A stretch of 64,000 nucleotides of DNA from Phenylobacterium sp. (GCF_016124325.1 NZ_WGNY01000002.1:26901-90900), one strand, 5' to 3'. Positions 7,871 to 16,462 are shown, counted from the stretch's first letter. The notes: generated by a model not told the origin, from the letters alone. A program made the numbers and translations.

Positions 7871-9244
7871 ATGTCGCTGAACGTCGGATGGCTGGACCGG
7901 GTGGGCGCGAGCGGCGGCCCAATCTACCTGGCGATCGTCGAGGCCCTGGCCCAGGCGATCCGGTCGGGCGATCTGCAGCCCGGCGACCGGCTGCCGCCCC
8001 AGCGCCAGGTCGCCGCGCGGCTGGGCGTCGACCTCACCACCGTCACCCGGGCCTACTCCACGGCGCGCCAGCGCGGCCTGGCGGACGGGACGGTCGGCCG
8101 CGGCACCTTCGTCCGCGCGCCCGCCGAAGACGCCGACGAGGCGGGGCTGGTCGACCTCACCATGAACCTGCCGCCGCCGCCCCACGGCCTGGCGCTCGGG
8201 CGACTGCTCGCGGCCACCAGCGCCGACATCCTGGCCCACGCCGATCCCGCCATCCTCATGGGCTATCACCCGGGGTTCGGCGCGGCCGGCCAGAGAGCGG
8301 CGGGCGCGCACTGGCTTTCGCCCGCTCTCGGCGAGGTCGAGCCGGATCGGGTGCTGGTGGCGCCGGGGGCGCAGGCGGCGTTGGCCGCCGTCCTGTCGAT
8401 GTTGCGCCGCCGGGGCGACGCGCTGGTCGTCGAGCCCCTGACCTATCCCGGCGCGATCGGGCTGGCCCACCATCTGGGGCTGCGGCTGGTCCCCTGCCCG
8501 ACCGACGACGCCGGTTTCGTCCCGGACGCCCTGGCGGAGATCTGCGCGCGCGAGCGGCCCGCCGCGATCTATCTGGTCCCCACCCTGCAGAACCCGACCA
8601 CCACGACCACGACCCCGGCCCGCCGCCGCGAGATCGCCCGCATCGCGACGGCCGAGGAGGCCTGGATCGTCGAGGACGACCCCTATGCCCGCCTTCTCGA
8701 GACGCCGCTTCCTGCGCTCGCCGCGCTGGCGCCCGAGCGGACCTTCCACGTGGCGACGCTGGCCAAGACCCTGAGCCCCGGCCTGCGCGTCGCCTACCTG
8801 GTCTGCCCGCCCGGCTGGGCCGATCGCACGACCGACGCCCTGCGCGCCGTCGCCCTGATGCCCGCGCCGCTGATGGTCGCCGTCGCCACCCGCTGGATGC
8901 AGGACGGGACGGCCGAGGCGGTGCTCGCCGGGGTCCGGGCCGAGGCCATCGCCCGCCGCGAGATCGCCTCGCGCCGGCTGCCGGGCGCTGTGGGCGCGCC
9001 GCAGAGCCTGCACGTCTGGCTGCCGCTGGCCGACGAGGCCGCCTCCGAGCGGCTGCGCGCCGAGGGCCAGGCGCGGGGCCTGGCGCTGGTGACCTCTGAA
9101 GCGTTCCGCGCGGGGCCCGGCGGCGGCGCGGGCGCCCGCCTCTCGCTCGGCGGACCCGCGCGTCGCGCGTCGCTGGAACGTGCGCTGGGGGCGCTGGCCG
9201 CGCTGGTCGCCGAAGCGCCGCCCTCGCGGTCGGCGGTCGTCTGA
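7871..9244 (+). CDS. MocR-type regulator: GntR winged helix fused to aminotransferase-like domain
   Basis: 457 residues from ATG 7871. AAGGA lies 7 bases upstream of this ATG, whereas the upstream ATG at 7838 lies inside the operator and has no ribosome-binding site. An N-terminal GntR helix (QPGDRLPPQRQVAARLGVDLTTVTRAY) is followed by a fold-type I PLP domain. That domain has the NP motif (LQNPTTTTT), the PLP-ring Asp in VEDDPYARLL and the Schiff-base Lys in LAKTLSPGLR (about residue 299). It probably senses a PLP-linked amine or amino acid and controls itself and perhaps the divergent DUF983 gene. PdxR, TauR and GabR are relatives, but the ligand is not evident. Confidence 0.9.
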   Translation: MSLNVGWLDRVGASGGPIYLAIVEALAQAIRSGDLQPGDRLPPQRQVAARLGVDLTTVTRAYSTARQRGLADGTVGRGTFVRAPAEDADEAGLVDLTMNLPPPPHGLALGRLLAATSADILAHADPAILMGYHPGFGAAGQRAAGAHWLSPALGEVEPDRVLVAPGAQAALAAVLSMLRRRGDALVVEPLTYPGAIGLAHHLGLRLVPCPTDDAGFVPDALAEICARERPAAIYLVPTLQNPTTTTTTPARRREIARIATAEEAWIVEDDPYARLLETPLPALAALAPERTFHVATLAKTLSPGLRVAYLVCPPGWADRTTDALRAVALMPAPLMVAVATRWMQDGTAEAVLAGVRAEAIARREIASRRLPGAVGAPQSLHVWLPLADEAASERLRAEGQARGLALVTSEAFRAGPGGGAGARLSLGGPARRASLERALGALAALVAEAPPSRSAVV

Positions 9245-9250
9245 AGCGAC

Positions 9251-10096
9251 CTAGCTCTCGCGGCTGTCCGAGAAGAGCTTCAGCATCTCGCTGGTGAACA
9301 GCGAGCCCGCCAGCCGGCTGCCCACGCCCAGCTGGTCGGCCGGTTGCGAGCCTTGCAGGATCATGGCCACCAGGGCGTCCTGCTGGCGCGCCCGGGCGCT
9401 CTGGCGCGTCGAGGCGTACTGGATGAACCCGCCGTCCTGGGGCTCGGGCGCGGAGGCGGGCGCGACGCCGTCCTGGGCGCCGGCGGTGCGCGTGAGATTG
9501 GCGTAGACCTCGCCAACGGTCGCCGCCCGCCCCTGGCGGTAGAAGATCGAGCGGTTGGCCTGGGCCGCGTCGGGGAACAGGGCCGCGGCGGAGGCTTCGG
9601 GCCTGGTCTGGACCGCCTCGATCAGCCGGGCCGAGCCCTTGGGGCCCAGGAAGTGGGCGGCGTAGAGTTCGCCTGCGGTGGGCGTGCGGCCCGTGCGGCC
9701 CTTCAGATAGGCGGCGTGATCCGAGGCCAGCTCGCCGGCCATGAGCGAGGCGGCGTGCGGGTCCATGCGCAGGTCCATGACCGCGCGCCGGGCCTCCGAG
9801 CCCGCCACGTGATAGCGGCCGTCCGCGCCCCTGGAGATCAGGTCGGCGTAGCGGGCGTAGCCGTACTTCGATCCGTGCTGCTTGAGGGTCGACAGCCAGG
9901 TCTGCTCGACGAACTGGAAGAGGCCGGCCGCCGACGAGCTGGAGGCCTTGGCGTGCGGATTCATCCCGCTTTCGCGCCCGGCGGTCTTCATCAGGAACCC
10001 GAAATCCACGCCCGTCGCCTTGGACGCGCGCTGGATGGCGGCTTCGACGATGCCTCTGATGCCTTCCACGGCCATGCCCATGGAGTCGTCGATCAT
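9251..10096 (-). CDS. SLT-fold lytic transglycosylase-like protein
   Basis: 281 residues from ATG 10096 (a TTG at 10144 would add 16 residues). The catalytic motif RESGMNPHAKASSSSAAG, with its Glu at about residue 42, is followed by GLFQFVEQTWL, the hallmark of transglycosylase SLT-type enzymes that cleave peptidoglycan. No signal peptide is visible, so the protein may be cytoplasmic, exported by another route or carried by a larger machine such as flagellar assembly. The C-terminal third is Ala/Gln-rich and disordered-looking. It is divergent from tonB; the intergenic region carries a repeated TACGTGTGTAAT motif. Confidence 0.85.
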   Translation of the reverse strand: MIDDSMGMAVEGIRGIVEAAIQRASKATGVDFGFLMKTAGRESGMNPHAKASSSSAAGLFQFVEQTWLSTLKQHGSKYGYARYADLISRGADGRYHVAGSEARRAVMDLRMDPHAASLMAGELASDHAAYLKGRTGRTPTAGELYAAHFLGPKGSARLIEAVQTRPEASAAALFPDAAQANRSIFYRQGRAATVGEVYANLTRTAGAQDGVAPASAPEPQDGGFIQYASTRQSARARQQDALVAMILQGSQPADQLGVGSRLAGSLFTSEMLKLFSDSRES

Positions 10097-10145
10097 GGTT
10101 AATGCGCCGCTAAGCCCCGGGCGTTCGTTGGGGCGATCGTTCAAC

Positions 10146-10184
10146 TACGTGTGTAATTTACACGAAAGAGTACGTGTGTAATAT
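10146..10184 (+). promoter_or_regulatory. Probable tonB promoter with overlapping repeat
   Basis: TACGTGTGTAAT occurs twice, at 10146-10157 and 10171-10182, 25 bases apart. The first copy extends into an inverted repeat GTGTAATTTACAC (10151-10163). A -35-like TTTACA (10157-10162) and a -10-like TAATAT (10179-10184) are spaced by 16 bases, so a protein bound to the repeats would overlap the promoter. Confidence 0.5.
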
Positions 10185-10211
10185 CTTCTTCCGCAAAGGA
10201 AGGAGCCGCCC

Positions 10212-10892
10212 ATGGCCACCCGCGCCTACACCCCCTTCGAACCCACGCCGCAGACGCGCCGGCTCTCGGCCGCCACCACCGCCGTCCTCGCCGCCTCGCT
10301 GGGCGCGCACGGCCTGCTGGCCGCCTACCTGGCGATGATGCACTTCGCTCCGCCGAAGACCCCCATCGCGATCGACGAGCCCCCGCCCATACTCGTCACG
10401 ACCTTCAAGCGACCACCGCCACCGCCCCAGGCCGCGCCCGAGAAGCCGAGGATCACGGTCCACACGCCCCCGACTGTCCTGACGGTCCCGAGCATCCCGC
10501 CGCTGCCGATCGAGCCGCCGCCCCTCGTGGCCCCGCCGCCGATCGGCCCCATCGCGTCGCTGACCCCGCCCACGCCGCCGACGCCCCCGCGCGATCCGGT
10601 GATCCGCAACCCGACGTGGTCGAAGCTGCCGGGCGCCGACGAATTCGCCCGCTACTATCCCGACCGCGAGATGCGCATGGGCATCGAGGGCAAGGCCACC
10701 CTCTCCTGCCAGGTGACGGCCAAAGGCTCGCTGACCGGCTGCCGGGTGGCCTCGGCCGATCCCGACCCCAGCGGGTTCGGCGCCGCGGCCCTGAAGCTCG
10801 CCCGCTACTTCCAGATGAAGCCCCAGACCGTCGACGGCCAGGCGGTGGACGGCGCCCAGGTGCTGATCCCCATCCGCTTCAGGCTGAAGTAG
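10212..10892 (+). CDS. Energy transducer TonB family protein
   Basis: 226 residues with GGAAGGAG upstream of ATG 10212. A single hydrophobic segment lies at about residues 20-43. A Pro-rich periplasmic spacer (about 55-145) follows, then a TonB C-terminal domain with [20 protein letters not shown] and the closing [31 protein letters not shown] strand. It should transmit proton-motive force from an ExbB/ExbD complex to outer-membrane receptors; two such receptors occur at 36.1 and 59.4 kb. No exbB or exbD gene is in the window. Confidence 0.92.
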   Translation: MATRAYTPFEPTPQTRRLSAATTAVLAASLGAHGLLAAYLAMMHFAPPKTPIAIDEPPPILVTTFKRPPPPPQAAPEKPRITVHTPPTVLTVPSIPPLPIEPPPLVAPPPIGPIASLTPPTPPTPPRDPVIRNPTWSKLPGADEFARYYPDREMRMGIEGKATLSCQVTAKGSLTGCRVASADPDPSGFGAAALKLARYFQMKPQTVDGQAVDGAQVLIPIRFRLK

Positions 10893-10917
10893 CACCCAGG
10901 CCCTGTCGCCCCCGGAT

Positions 10918-11034
10918 CGTCATGGCCGGGCTCGTCCCGGCCACCCAGACACGCAGACGTCAGAAGTGGGCCACACGGTCCGCCCGCTGCCCGCCCGGTG
11001 CTTCTGGATGGCCGGGACAAGCCCGGCCATGACG
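10918..11034. repeat. Inverted pair of REP-like palindromes (family A, copy 1)
   Basis: The left arm starts CGTCATGGCCGGGCTCGTCC and the right arm, read on the minus strand, starts CGTCATGGCCGGGCTTGTCC. Each arm also folds on itself (CCGGG/CCCGG). The pair lies between the convergent tonB and acyl-CoA dehydrogenase genes and may serve as a bidirectional terminator. A second copy is at 44659-44786. Confidence 0.8.
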
Positions 11035-11066
11035 TATCGCGCCGGCTTGCGCGGCCCGAACCCTGC

Positions 11067-12236
11067 TCAGTAGCTCTTGGGCAGGCCCAGGACGCGCTCG
11101 GCGATGTAGTTGAGGATCATCTCGCGGCTGACCGGGGCGATGCGGGCGATCATCGCCTCGCGCATGTAGCGTTCGACGTGGAATTCCTTGGCGTAGCCCA
11201 TGCCGCCGTGCGCCATCACCGCCGCCTCGCAGGCGCGGAAGCCCGCCTCCCCGCCCAGGTACTTGGCGGCGTTGGCCTCGGCGCCGCACTCGCGGCCGGC
11301 GTCGTGCAGGGCCGCGGCCTTGAAGGCCATGAGGTTGGCGGCCTCCAGCTCGGCCCAAGCCCGCGCCAGGGGGTGCGCCACCCCCTGGTTCTGGCCGATC
11401 GGCCGGCCGAAGACGACGCGCTCCTTGGCGTAGCCCGCCGCCCGCGCCAGGGCCGCGCGGCCCAGCCCCACGGCCTCGGCGCCGATCAGCACCCGCTCGG
11501 GGTTCAGGCCCTCCAGCAGGTAGTAGAAGCCCTTGCCCTCCTCGCCGACGAGGTCCTCGACGGGCACGTGCAGGTCGTCGATGAAGACCGCGTTCGATTC
11601 CACCGCCTTGCGCCCCATCTTCGGGATCGGCGTGGCGGTGATCCGGCTGCGGTCGAAGTCGGTGTAGAACAGGCTCAGCCCCTCGGTGGGCCGCTTCACC
11701 TGATCCTTCGGCGTGGTGCGCGCGATGATCAGCATCTTGGTCGCGCGCTGGGCGTTGGTCGTCCACATCTTGCGGCCCGAGATGACGTAGCCGTCGTTGG
11801 TGCGCACCGCGCGGGTGGACAGGCTGGTGGTGTCGAGGCCGGCGTCGGGCTCGGTCACCGCGAAGCACATCTTGTCCTGGCCCGAGATCACCGGCGGCAC
11901 CGCGCGGCGGCGCTGTTCCTCCGAGCCGAACTTCACCACCGGCATCAGGCCGAAGATGTTCAGGTGGATGGCGCTGGCGCCCGAGAAGCCCGCGCCCGAC
12001 TGGGCCACGGTCTGCATCATGATCGCCGCTTCGGTGAGGCCGAGGCCCGAGCCCCCCAGTTCCACCGGCATGGCCGTGCCCAGCCAGCCGCCCTCGGCCA
12101 TGGCCGAGACGAACGCCTCCGGGAATTCGCCGGTCTCGTCGGTCCTGCGCCAGTAATCGGCGTCGAACCGCTCGCACAGGCGCTGGACGCCGTCGCGGAT
12201 CGCCTGCTGGTCGTCGCTCAGCCAGAAGCCGGTCAT
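11067..12236 (-). CDS. Acyl-CoA dehydrogenase
   Basis: A 389-residue flavoenzyme oxidising an acyl-CoA at the alpha-beta position. Motifs include MCFAVTEPDAGLDT and ISGRKMWTTNAQRATKMLI for FAD and substrate binding, then MAHGGMGYAKEFHVERYMREA near the C-terminus. The MCAD-type catalytic Glu (YEGT) is absent: the aligned region reads IAPVSREM. A Glu is present in LNPERVLIG, the position used by isovaleryl- and long-chain acyl-CoA dehydrogenases. That argues for a branched or long substrate. The start overlaps the upstream FAD oxidase stop by four bases, so the two genes are translationally coupled. Confidence 0.9.
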   Translation of the reverse strand: MTGFWLSDDQQAIRDGVQRLCERFDADYWRRTDETGEFPEAFVSAMAEGGWLGTAMPVELGGSGLGLTEAAIMMQTVAQSGAGFSGASAIHLNIFGLMPVVKFGSEEQRRRAVPPVISGQDKMCFAVTEPDAGLDTTSLSTRAVRTNDGYVISGRKMWTTNAQRATKMLIIARTTPKDQVKRPTEGLSLFYTDFDRSRITATPIPKMGRKAVESNAVFIDDLHVPVEDLVGEEGKGFYYLLEGLNPERVLIGAEAVGLGRAALARAAGYAKERVVFGRPIGQNQGVAHPLARAWAELEAANLMAFKAAALHDAGRECGAEANAAKYLGGEAGFRACEAAVMAHGGMGYAKEFHVERYMREAMIARIAPVSREMILNYIAERVLGLPKSY

Positions 12237-13258
12237 GAAGTCCTCGAGAAGCGTGCGGGGTCGAAGCGGGCGGCATGGGGGCCAAGGTCACGCCCGGTCA
12301 CGCAAGCCGTGATGGTGCGGGCGACCAGCGGCGCGAGCAGCCAGCCGTTGCGCCGCGCGCCTACGGCGAGCAGCACGCCGGGCGCCGCGGCCGGCCCCAC
12401 CATCGGCAGGCCGTCGGCCGTCGCGGCGCGGACGCCGGCGGCGACCTGGACCGGCGCGTCCCGGCAGGCGGGAAACAAGTCCAGCCCGGCGGCGAGCAGC
12501 GGCCCGGCCACCTGTTCGTCGACGGCCACGTCGGCGCGGCCGTGCTCCATCGTGGCGCCGAAGACCATGCTCGCGCCCGGGGCGGCATAGACGCTGCGGG
12601 CCCGCACGACGGCCCCGGCCGACGGCGCGGCGACGCGGACGATGTGGCCCTTCACCGGGTTCAGGCCGGCCAGTTCCGGGGCGAGATCCGCCAGGTGGCG
12701 ACCATGCGCCCCGGTCGCCACGATCAGCACATCGGCGTCGCCGCGCTCGCGCACGGGTTCGGGGCGGAAGATCACCCCCGCCGCCTCGGCCGCGCGGACC
12801 AGGGCCGCCAGCGCCGCGGGCGCATCGACACGCCAGTCCTCGCGGGTGAGCAGGGCCCGGTCGACCGCCTCGGAGAGGCCCGGCGCCAGGCTTCGCGCCG
12901 TATCGCCGCCGACCTCGGTCGGGCGCAGGTGGAGGGCCGCGAAGCCCGCGGCCAACGTGGCCAGCCAGTCAGCCTCCCCCACCGCCATCGCGCCCGACCG
13001 GTCGAGCGCGATCCCGGCCCGCTCGGCGAACCACGGCCAGTGGTCGCGCGCCGCCATCAGCAGGTCGAAGTGCGGCCGGGCCGTCGCGTCCAGCACCGCC
13101 TCGAAGGCAGGCGCGATCATGCCCGCGGCGACGCTGGAGGCGTTGGGCCCGCCCGGATCGTGGACGGTCACGCGGGCGCCCGCGTCGGCCAGCGCCAGGG
13201 CCGTCGAAAGCCCCAGCACGCCGGCGCCGGCCACGGTGACTCGGGGCGCGCTCGTCAT
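12233..13258 (-). CDS. FAD-dependent amino-acid oxidase family protein (DAO/ThiO-like)
   Basis: 341 residues starting MTSAPRVTVAGAGVLGLSTA, an N-terminal GxGxxG FAD-binding motif. An SSVAAGMIAP segment typical of glycine/D-amino-acid oxidases follows, then VKGHIVRV and the C-terminal GARRNGWLLAPLVA. It likely oxidises an amine or D-amino acid to an imino acid. ThiO (thiamine synthesis) is the best-known relative, but no thi genes are nearby. It overlaps the acyl-CoA dehydrogenase gene by four bases and is transcribed first. Confidence 0.82.
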   Translation of the reverse strand: MTSAPRVTVAGAGVLGLSTALALADAGARVTVHDPGGPNASSVAAGMIAPAFEAVLDATARPHFDLLMAARDHWPWFAERAGIALDRSGAMAVGEADWLATLAAGFAALHLRPTEVGGDTARSLAPGLSEAVDRALLTREDWRVDAPAALAALVRAAEAAGVIFRPEPVRERGDADVLIVATGAHGRHLADLAPELAGLNPVKGHIVRVAAPSAGAVVRARSVYAAPGASMVFGATMEHGRADVAVDEQVAGPLLAAGLDLFPACRDAPVQVAAGVRAATADGLPMVGPAAAPGVLLAVGARRNGWLLAPLVARTITACVTGRDLGPHAARFDPARFSRTS

Positions 13259-13354
13259 GCGCCTAACGAGCCGCTGGCCTGGCGAAAATCAAGGCCGGAA
13301 CCAACGCGCGGGCCGTGGATTTCAGGCGCAACGCCACTGGAGAGGAGAGTTCAG

Positions 13355-13846
13355 ATGTCTGCGCCCCAGGCCGGAATCACCCCCACCGGCCGCGCCTCGG
13401 CCCGGCCCGACGACGCCGTCACCCCGTTGATCAACGACCACCGCGAAGCCAAGGACCTGTTCAAGCAGTACGAGGCCGCCAAGGGCGACAACCGGAAAAA
13501 GCAGGCCATCTATCGCAAGATCGCCGCCGAGCTGCGCATCCACATGCGGATCGAGGAGGAGATCTTCTATCCGGCCTCGCGCAAGTTCGTGGGGGACGAG
13601 GGCATGGTCAACGAGGCCGAGGTCGAACACGCCTCGGCGAAGGACCTGATGGACCAACTGGACGGCTTGGAGCCGTCCGATCCCTACTTCGACGCCAAGG
13701 TGACGGTCCTCAGCGAGATGATCGACCACCACGTCGAAGAGGAGGAGACCGAGTACTTCCCCGAGTGCCGGCGCTCGACGATGGACCTCAAGGCGATCGG
13801 CGAGCAGATGAAAACGCGCAAGGCGGAGCTGAAGGCGGCCCACTGA
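13355..13846 (+). CDS. Hemerythrin HHE domain protein
   Basis: 163 residues from ATG 13355, behind GAGGAGAG. Candidate iron ligands are His29 (NDHREAKDL), His63 and Glu67 (HMRIE), His92 (EHASAKDL) and His125/126 (DHHVEEEETEYFP). These match the HHE-type four-helix cation-binding fold, which binds a di-iron centre for oxygen, nitric oxide or redox sensing. Soluble, single-domain; a longer in-frame reading upstream is not real because it overlaps the divergent oxidase gene. It may be expressed alone, with a hairpin downstream. Confidence 0.88.
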   Translation: MSAPQAGITPTGRASARPDDAVTPLINDHREAKDLFKQYEAAKGDNRKKQAIYRKIAAELRIHMRIEEEIFYPASRKFVGDEGMVNEAEVEHASAKDLMDQLDGLEPSDPYFDAKVTVLSEMIDHHVEEEETEYFPECRRSTMDLKAIGEQMKTRKAELKAAH

Positions 13847-13864
13847 TCTCGCGTTGCCCGCGAC

Positions 13865-13927
13865 CACCGCCGCCACTAGCTTTGCCGGTAGGGCCCGACC
13901 GAGGCTCGATCCGGGGCGGCGGTGTTT
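13865..13927 (+). terminator. Long hairpin after the hemerythrin gene
   Basis: CACCGCCGCC (13865-13874) is complementary to GGCGGCGGTG (13915-13924), followed by TTT. The loop is about 40 bases, so the call is tentative. Confidence 0.35.
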
Positions 13928-14007
13928 CGCGCACGTAGCAATCCGTAATGGACGCGAACGGCTCAGCCGCTAGAACCCTCGGTACGTTTTCGAGGGGGAC
14001 GCTCTAG

Positions 14008-14622
14008 TTGCTGCGCGAATTCCTGGTCTGGATGGCCACCCAACTCGGGAAGGGCCCGGGCGAGTACGACCCTTCCTGGTCCGACCTGCTGGCCGGCTCG
14101 CTGAACTTCTGGGGCCTCCTGGAAGGCACCCACGTGCTCACCCTCATGCTGTTCGCCGGCACCATCTTCATGGTCGACCTGCGGCTCCTGGGCCTGGCGT
14201 TCAAGAAGACTCCGGTGTCGACCCTGAGCGACAAGGTGCTGCCGCTGACCGTCTTCGGTTTCGCCGTCATGGTGCTGACGGGCGCCGCACTTTTCTTCGC
14301 GAAGCCACTGCTTTACTACCATAACCTCTGGTTCCGCCTGAAGATGGCGTTCCTCGCGGTCGCCGCGATCAACATCCTGATCTTCCACTTTCGGGTGCAG
14401 CGCGACCGCGCCGCCTGGGATCGCTCCGAGAAGCCGCCGGCCAAGGCGCGGATCTCGGCGGTCGTCTCGCTGGCCTCGTGGCTCCTGGTGATCATGTTCG
14501 GGCGCTTCATCGCCTACGACTGGTTCGACTGCGGCAAGGCCCTGCCCCATTGGGTGAACGTGGCCGAGGAATGCGCCATCTCCGACAAGGGCGCGCTGGA
14601 CATCGGGGACCTGCCGCAATGA
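14008..14622 (+). CDS. Polytopic membrane protein of unknown function (DUF6644-like)
   Basis: 204 residues from TTG 14008, with GAGGGGG upstream. The N-terminal part is amphipathic (FLVWMATQLGKG). About four hydrophobic segments follow, including NFWGLLEGTHVLTLMLFAGTI, VFGFAVMVLTGAALFFA and a final ASWLLVIMFGRFIAYDWF. His residues fall in or near the membrane segments (EGTHVL, LLYYHNLW, IFHF), which might bind haem or copper; that is speculation. The resemblance to DUF6644 is from memory. Its stop overlaps the start of the next gene, so the two are translated together. Confidence 0.65.
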   Translation: MLREFLVWMATQLGKGPGEYDPSWSDLLAGSLNFWGLLEGTHVLTLMLFAGTIFMVDLRLLGLAFKKTPVSTLSDKVLPLTVFGFAVMVLTGAALFFAKPLLYYHNLWFRLKMAFLAVAAINILIFHFRVQRDRAAWDRSEKPPAKARISAVVSLASWLLVIMFGRFIAYDWFDCGKALPHWVNVAEECAISDKGALDIGDLPQ

Positions 14623-15449
14623 CCATCGCCCCTCAGGACTTCTTCCCCCACCTGGCCGACTGGGTGGCCAACCTCGACGACGTCTTCCCCGGCAAGCAGA
14701 TCAAGCCCTGGTTCGCCCAGTGGGAGGTCGGCCACATCGTCTCCCTGATCCTCCTGGGCGGTTCGAGCATCCTCCTGAACCTGCGCCTGATCGGCGTCGG
14801 CCTCACGGAGGAGAGCCCCGCGGAGGTGCGGCGCAACGTCGGCCCGTGGGTGCATGTGGGGGTCGTCGGCGTGGTGCTGACCGGCCTGCTGATCGGCTCG
14901 GCCAACGCCGAGCGGCTCTACACGTCGGAGGCGTTCAGCGCGAAGATGGTGGGCCTGCTGGCCGGCGTGATCCTGACCTATGGCGTCAGCCTGCCGCTGG
15001 CCAAGGCCGACGGGCGCGCCAGCGCGGGCATGCGGATCGCCGGCGTCCTGGGCCTGGCGATCTTCGCCCTGGCCGTCTGCATGTTCTTCTCGGCCAAGCT
15101 GGCCAACCCGGGCCTCTGGCACGTGCTGACCGCCGGCGGGCTGATCGTGCTCTACGCCACGCGGGGTCGGATCCGCTGGATCTACCTGGGCGTCATGCTG
15201 GCGCTGATCGCGGCCCAGCAGGTGATGACCCACATCGTGGTCAAGGCCGACGACTACGAACACCTCGACCCGGTGAACAAGACCTTCGCCTTCGTGTTCC
15301 TGGGCGTGATCGCCGCCGGGGCCGCCGCCCAGATCGTCGCCTCGAACCGCGGCCAGGGCGGAAGCGCCTTCGCCAAGGGCATGGCCTATGCCGGGATCCT
15401 GGTGTGGGTGATGACCGCCGCGGCCGGACGCTGGCTGGCCTTCGCTTGA
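14619..15449 (+). CDS. Second polytopic membrane protein of the coupled pair
   Basis: 276 residues from ATG 14619, overlapping the preceding stop (ATGA). It shares a plan with its neighbour: an amphipathic start, WEVGHIVSLILLGGSSILLNLRLIGVG resembling the neighbour's EGTHVLTLMLFAGTIFMVDLRLLGLA, then several more hydrophobic segments, seven or eight in all. The similarity suggests the pair arose by duplication and may form a heteromeric membrane complex. No catalytic motif is recognised. It is convergent with the LysR gene, with 4 bases between stops. Confidence 0.65.
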   Translation: MTIAPQDFFPHLADWVANLDDVFPGKQIKPWFAQWEVGHIVSLILLGGSSILLNLRLIGVGLTEESPAEVRRNVGPWVHVGVVGVVLTGLLIGSANAERLYTSEAFSAKMVGLLAGVILTYGVSLPLAKADGRASAGMRIAGVLGLAIFALAVCMFFSAKLANPGLWHVLTAGGLIVLYATRGRIRWIYLGVMLALIAAQQVMTHIVVKADDYEHLDPVNKTFAFVFLGVIAAGAAAQIVASNRGQGGSAFAKGMAYAGILVWVMTAAAGRWLAFA

Positions 15450-15453
15450 GGCT

Positions 15454-16398
15454 CTAGGCCGTCTGCCAGTGCGGCGCCGGGTGCTCTCCGATCCCCCAGC
15501 CGCGGTGCCACTCGGGCTCGCCGGCGTAGCGGTGGGCCAGGAAGTCGACGAAGGCGCGGACCTTGGCCGCCAGGTGGCGGGCGTGCGGATAGACGGCGTA
15601 GACGTGGATCAGTTCGGGCTCGAAGGCGCAGAGCACGGGGACCAGCCGCCCGGCCCGCAACGCGTCGGCCGCCGCGAAGGCCGGCGCGCGCACGATGCCG
15701 AAGCCCGCGACGCCGGCGGCCACGCACGGCTCGGCGCCATTGAACTTCACGCGTCCGCCCACCCGCACCTCACGCGTGTCGTTGTGCGGCCCGAAGCGCC
15801 AGATCGTGGGATCGCTGCGGTTGCTGTCGAGGACGACCTCGTGGTTCGCCAGGTCCTCGAGCGAGGCCGGCACGCCCGCGCGGGCCAGGTACTCGGGCGA
15901 GGCGCAGGTGACCATCCGCACCGCCGCCAGCCGCCGCGCCACCAGCGAGGAGTCGCTCAGGTGGCCGATGCGCACGGCCACGTCGAACCCCTCCTCCACC
16001 AGGTTGACGATCCGGTCGGAGAACGACACGTCCAGCGACACCGCTGAGCAGCCGGCCGCGAAGTCGAGCAGCGCCGGAGTGAGCTGGCCCTGGCCGAAGG
16101 AGACCGGCGCCGAGACCTTCAGCGTGCCGCTGGGCCCGCCCTGGTCGCGCACCGAGCTTTCCAGGGCGTCGAACTCCTCCAGCAGGTCGCGCGCGCGTTC
16201 GAGATAGGCCTGCCCGGTGTCGGTCAGGGAGACGTCGCGCGTGGTGCGGTTCAGCAGGCGCGCGCCCAGCCGGTCCTCCAGCCGCGCCACCAGCTTCGAC
16301 GCCTGCGCGCCCGACACCCCCAGCTTGCGCGCCCCGTGGGTGAAGCTGCGCGCCTCGGCCACGGCGGCGAAGGCGCGGATCTCGTCGAGACGGTCCAT
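15454..16398 (-). CDS. LysR-family transcriptional regulator
   Basis: 314 residues with the N-terminal helix-turn-helix MDRLDEIRAFAAVAEARSFT...LGVSGAQASKLVARLEDRLG, then a periplasmic-binding-protein-like effector domain. The variant SGAQASKLV replaces the commoner SPSAVSRAI but keeps the recognition-helix spacing. It belongs to the CrgA/DsdC-like cluster that commonly regulates divergent oxidoreductases. The divergent neighbour is the FMN reductase at 16528, the most likely target. Confidence 0.92.
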   Translation of the reverse strand: MDRLDEIRAFAAVAEARSFTHGARKLGVSGAQASKLVARLEDRLGARLLNRTTRDVSLTDTGQAYLERARDLLEEFDALESSVRDQGGPSGTLKVSAPVSFGQGQLTPALLDFAAGCSAVSLDVSFSDRIVNLVEEGFDVAVRIGHLSDSSLVARRLAAVRMVTCASPEYLARAGVPASLEDLANHEVVLDSNRSDPTIWRFGPHNDTREVRVGGRVKFNGAEPCVAAGVAGFGIVRAPAFAAADALRAGRLVPVLCAFEPELIHVYAVYPHARHLAAKVRAFVDFLAHRYAGEPEWHRGWGIGEHPAPHWQTA

Positions 16399-16443
16399 GA
16401 GATTATTTCCTATCCGGACGTACAGTCCTCCAATTTCAGCCGA

Positions 16444-16462
16444 TTATCAACGGCGCCGATAA
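16444..16462. promoter_or_regulatory. Candidate LysR operator
   Basis: TTATC (16444-16448), nine bases, then GATAA (16458-16462) form a dyad of T-N11-A type in the 129-base gap between the LysR gene and the divergent reductase. Confidence 0.4.

Noticed and set aside
10146..10184. Fur box in front of tonB
   Set aside because: The repeats do not match the GATAAT-type consensus; they are reported only as an unknown operator.
12275..13354. N-terminal extension of the hemerythrin protein
   Set aside because: It is antisense to the FAD oxidase and shows random Arg/Gly composition; the ribosome-binding site supports ATG 13355.
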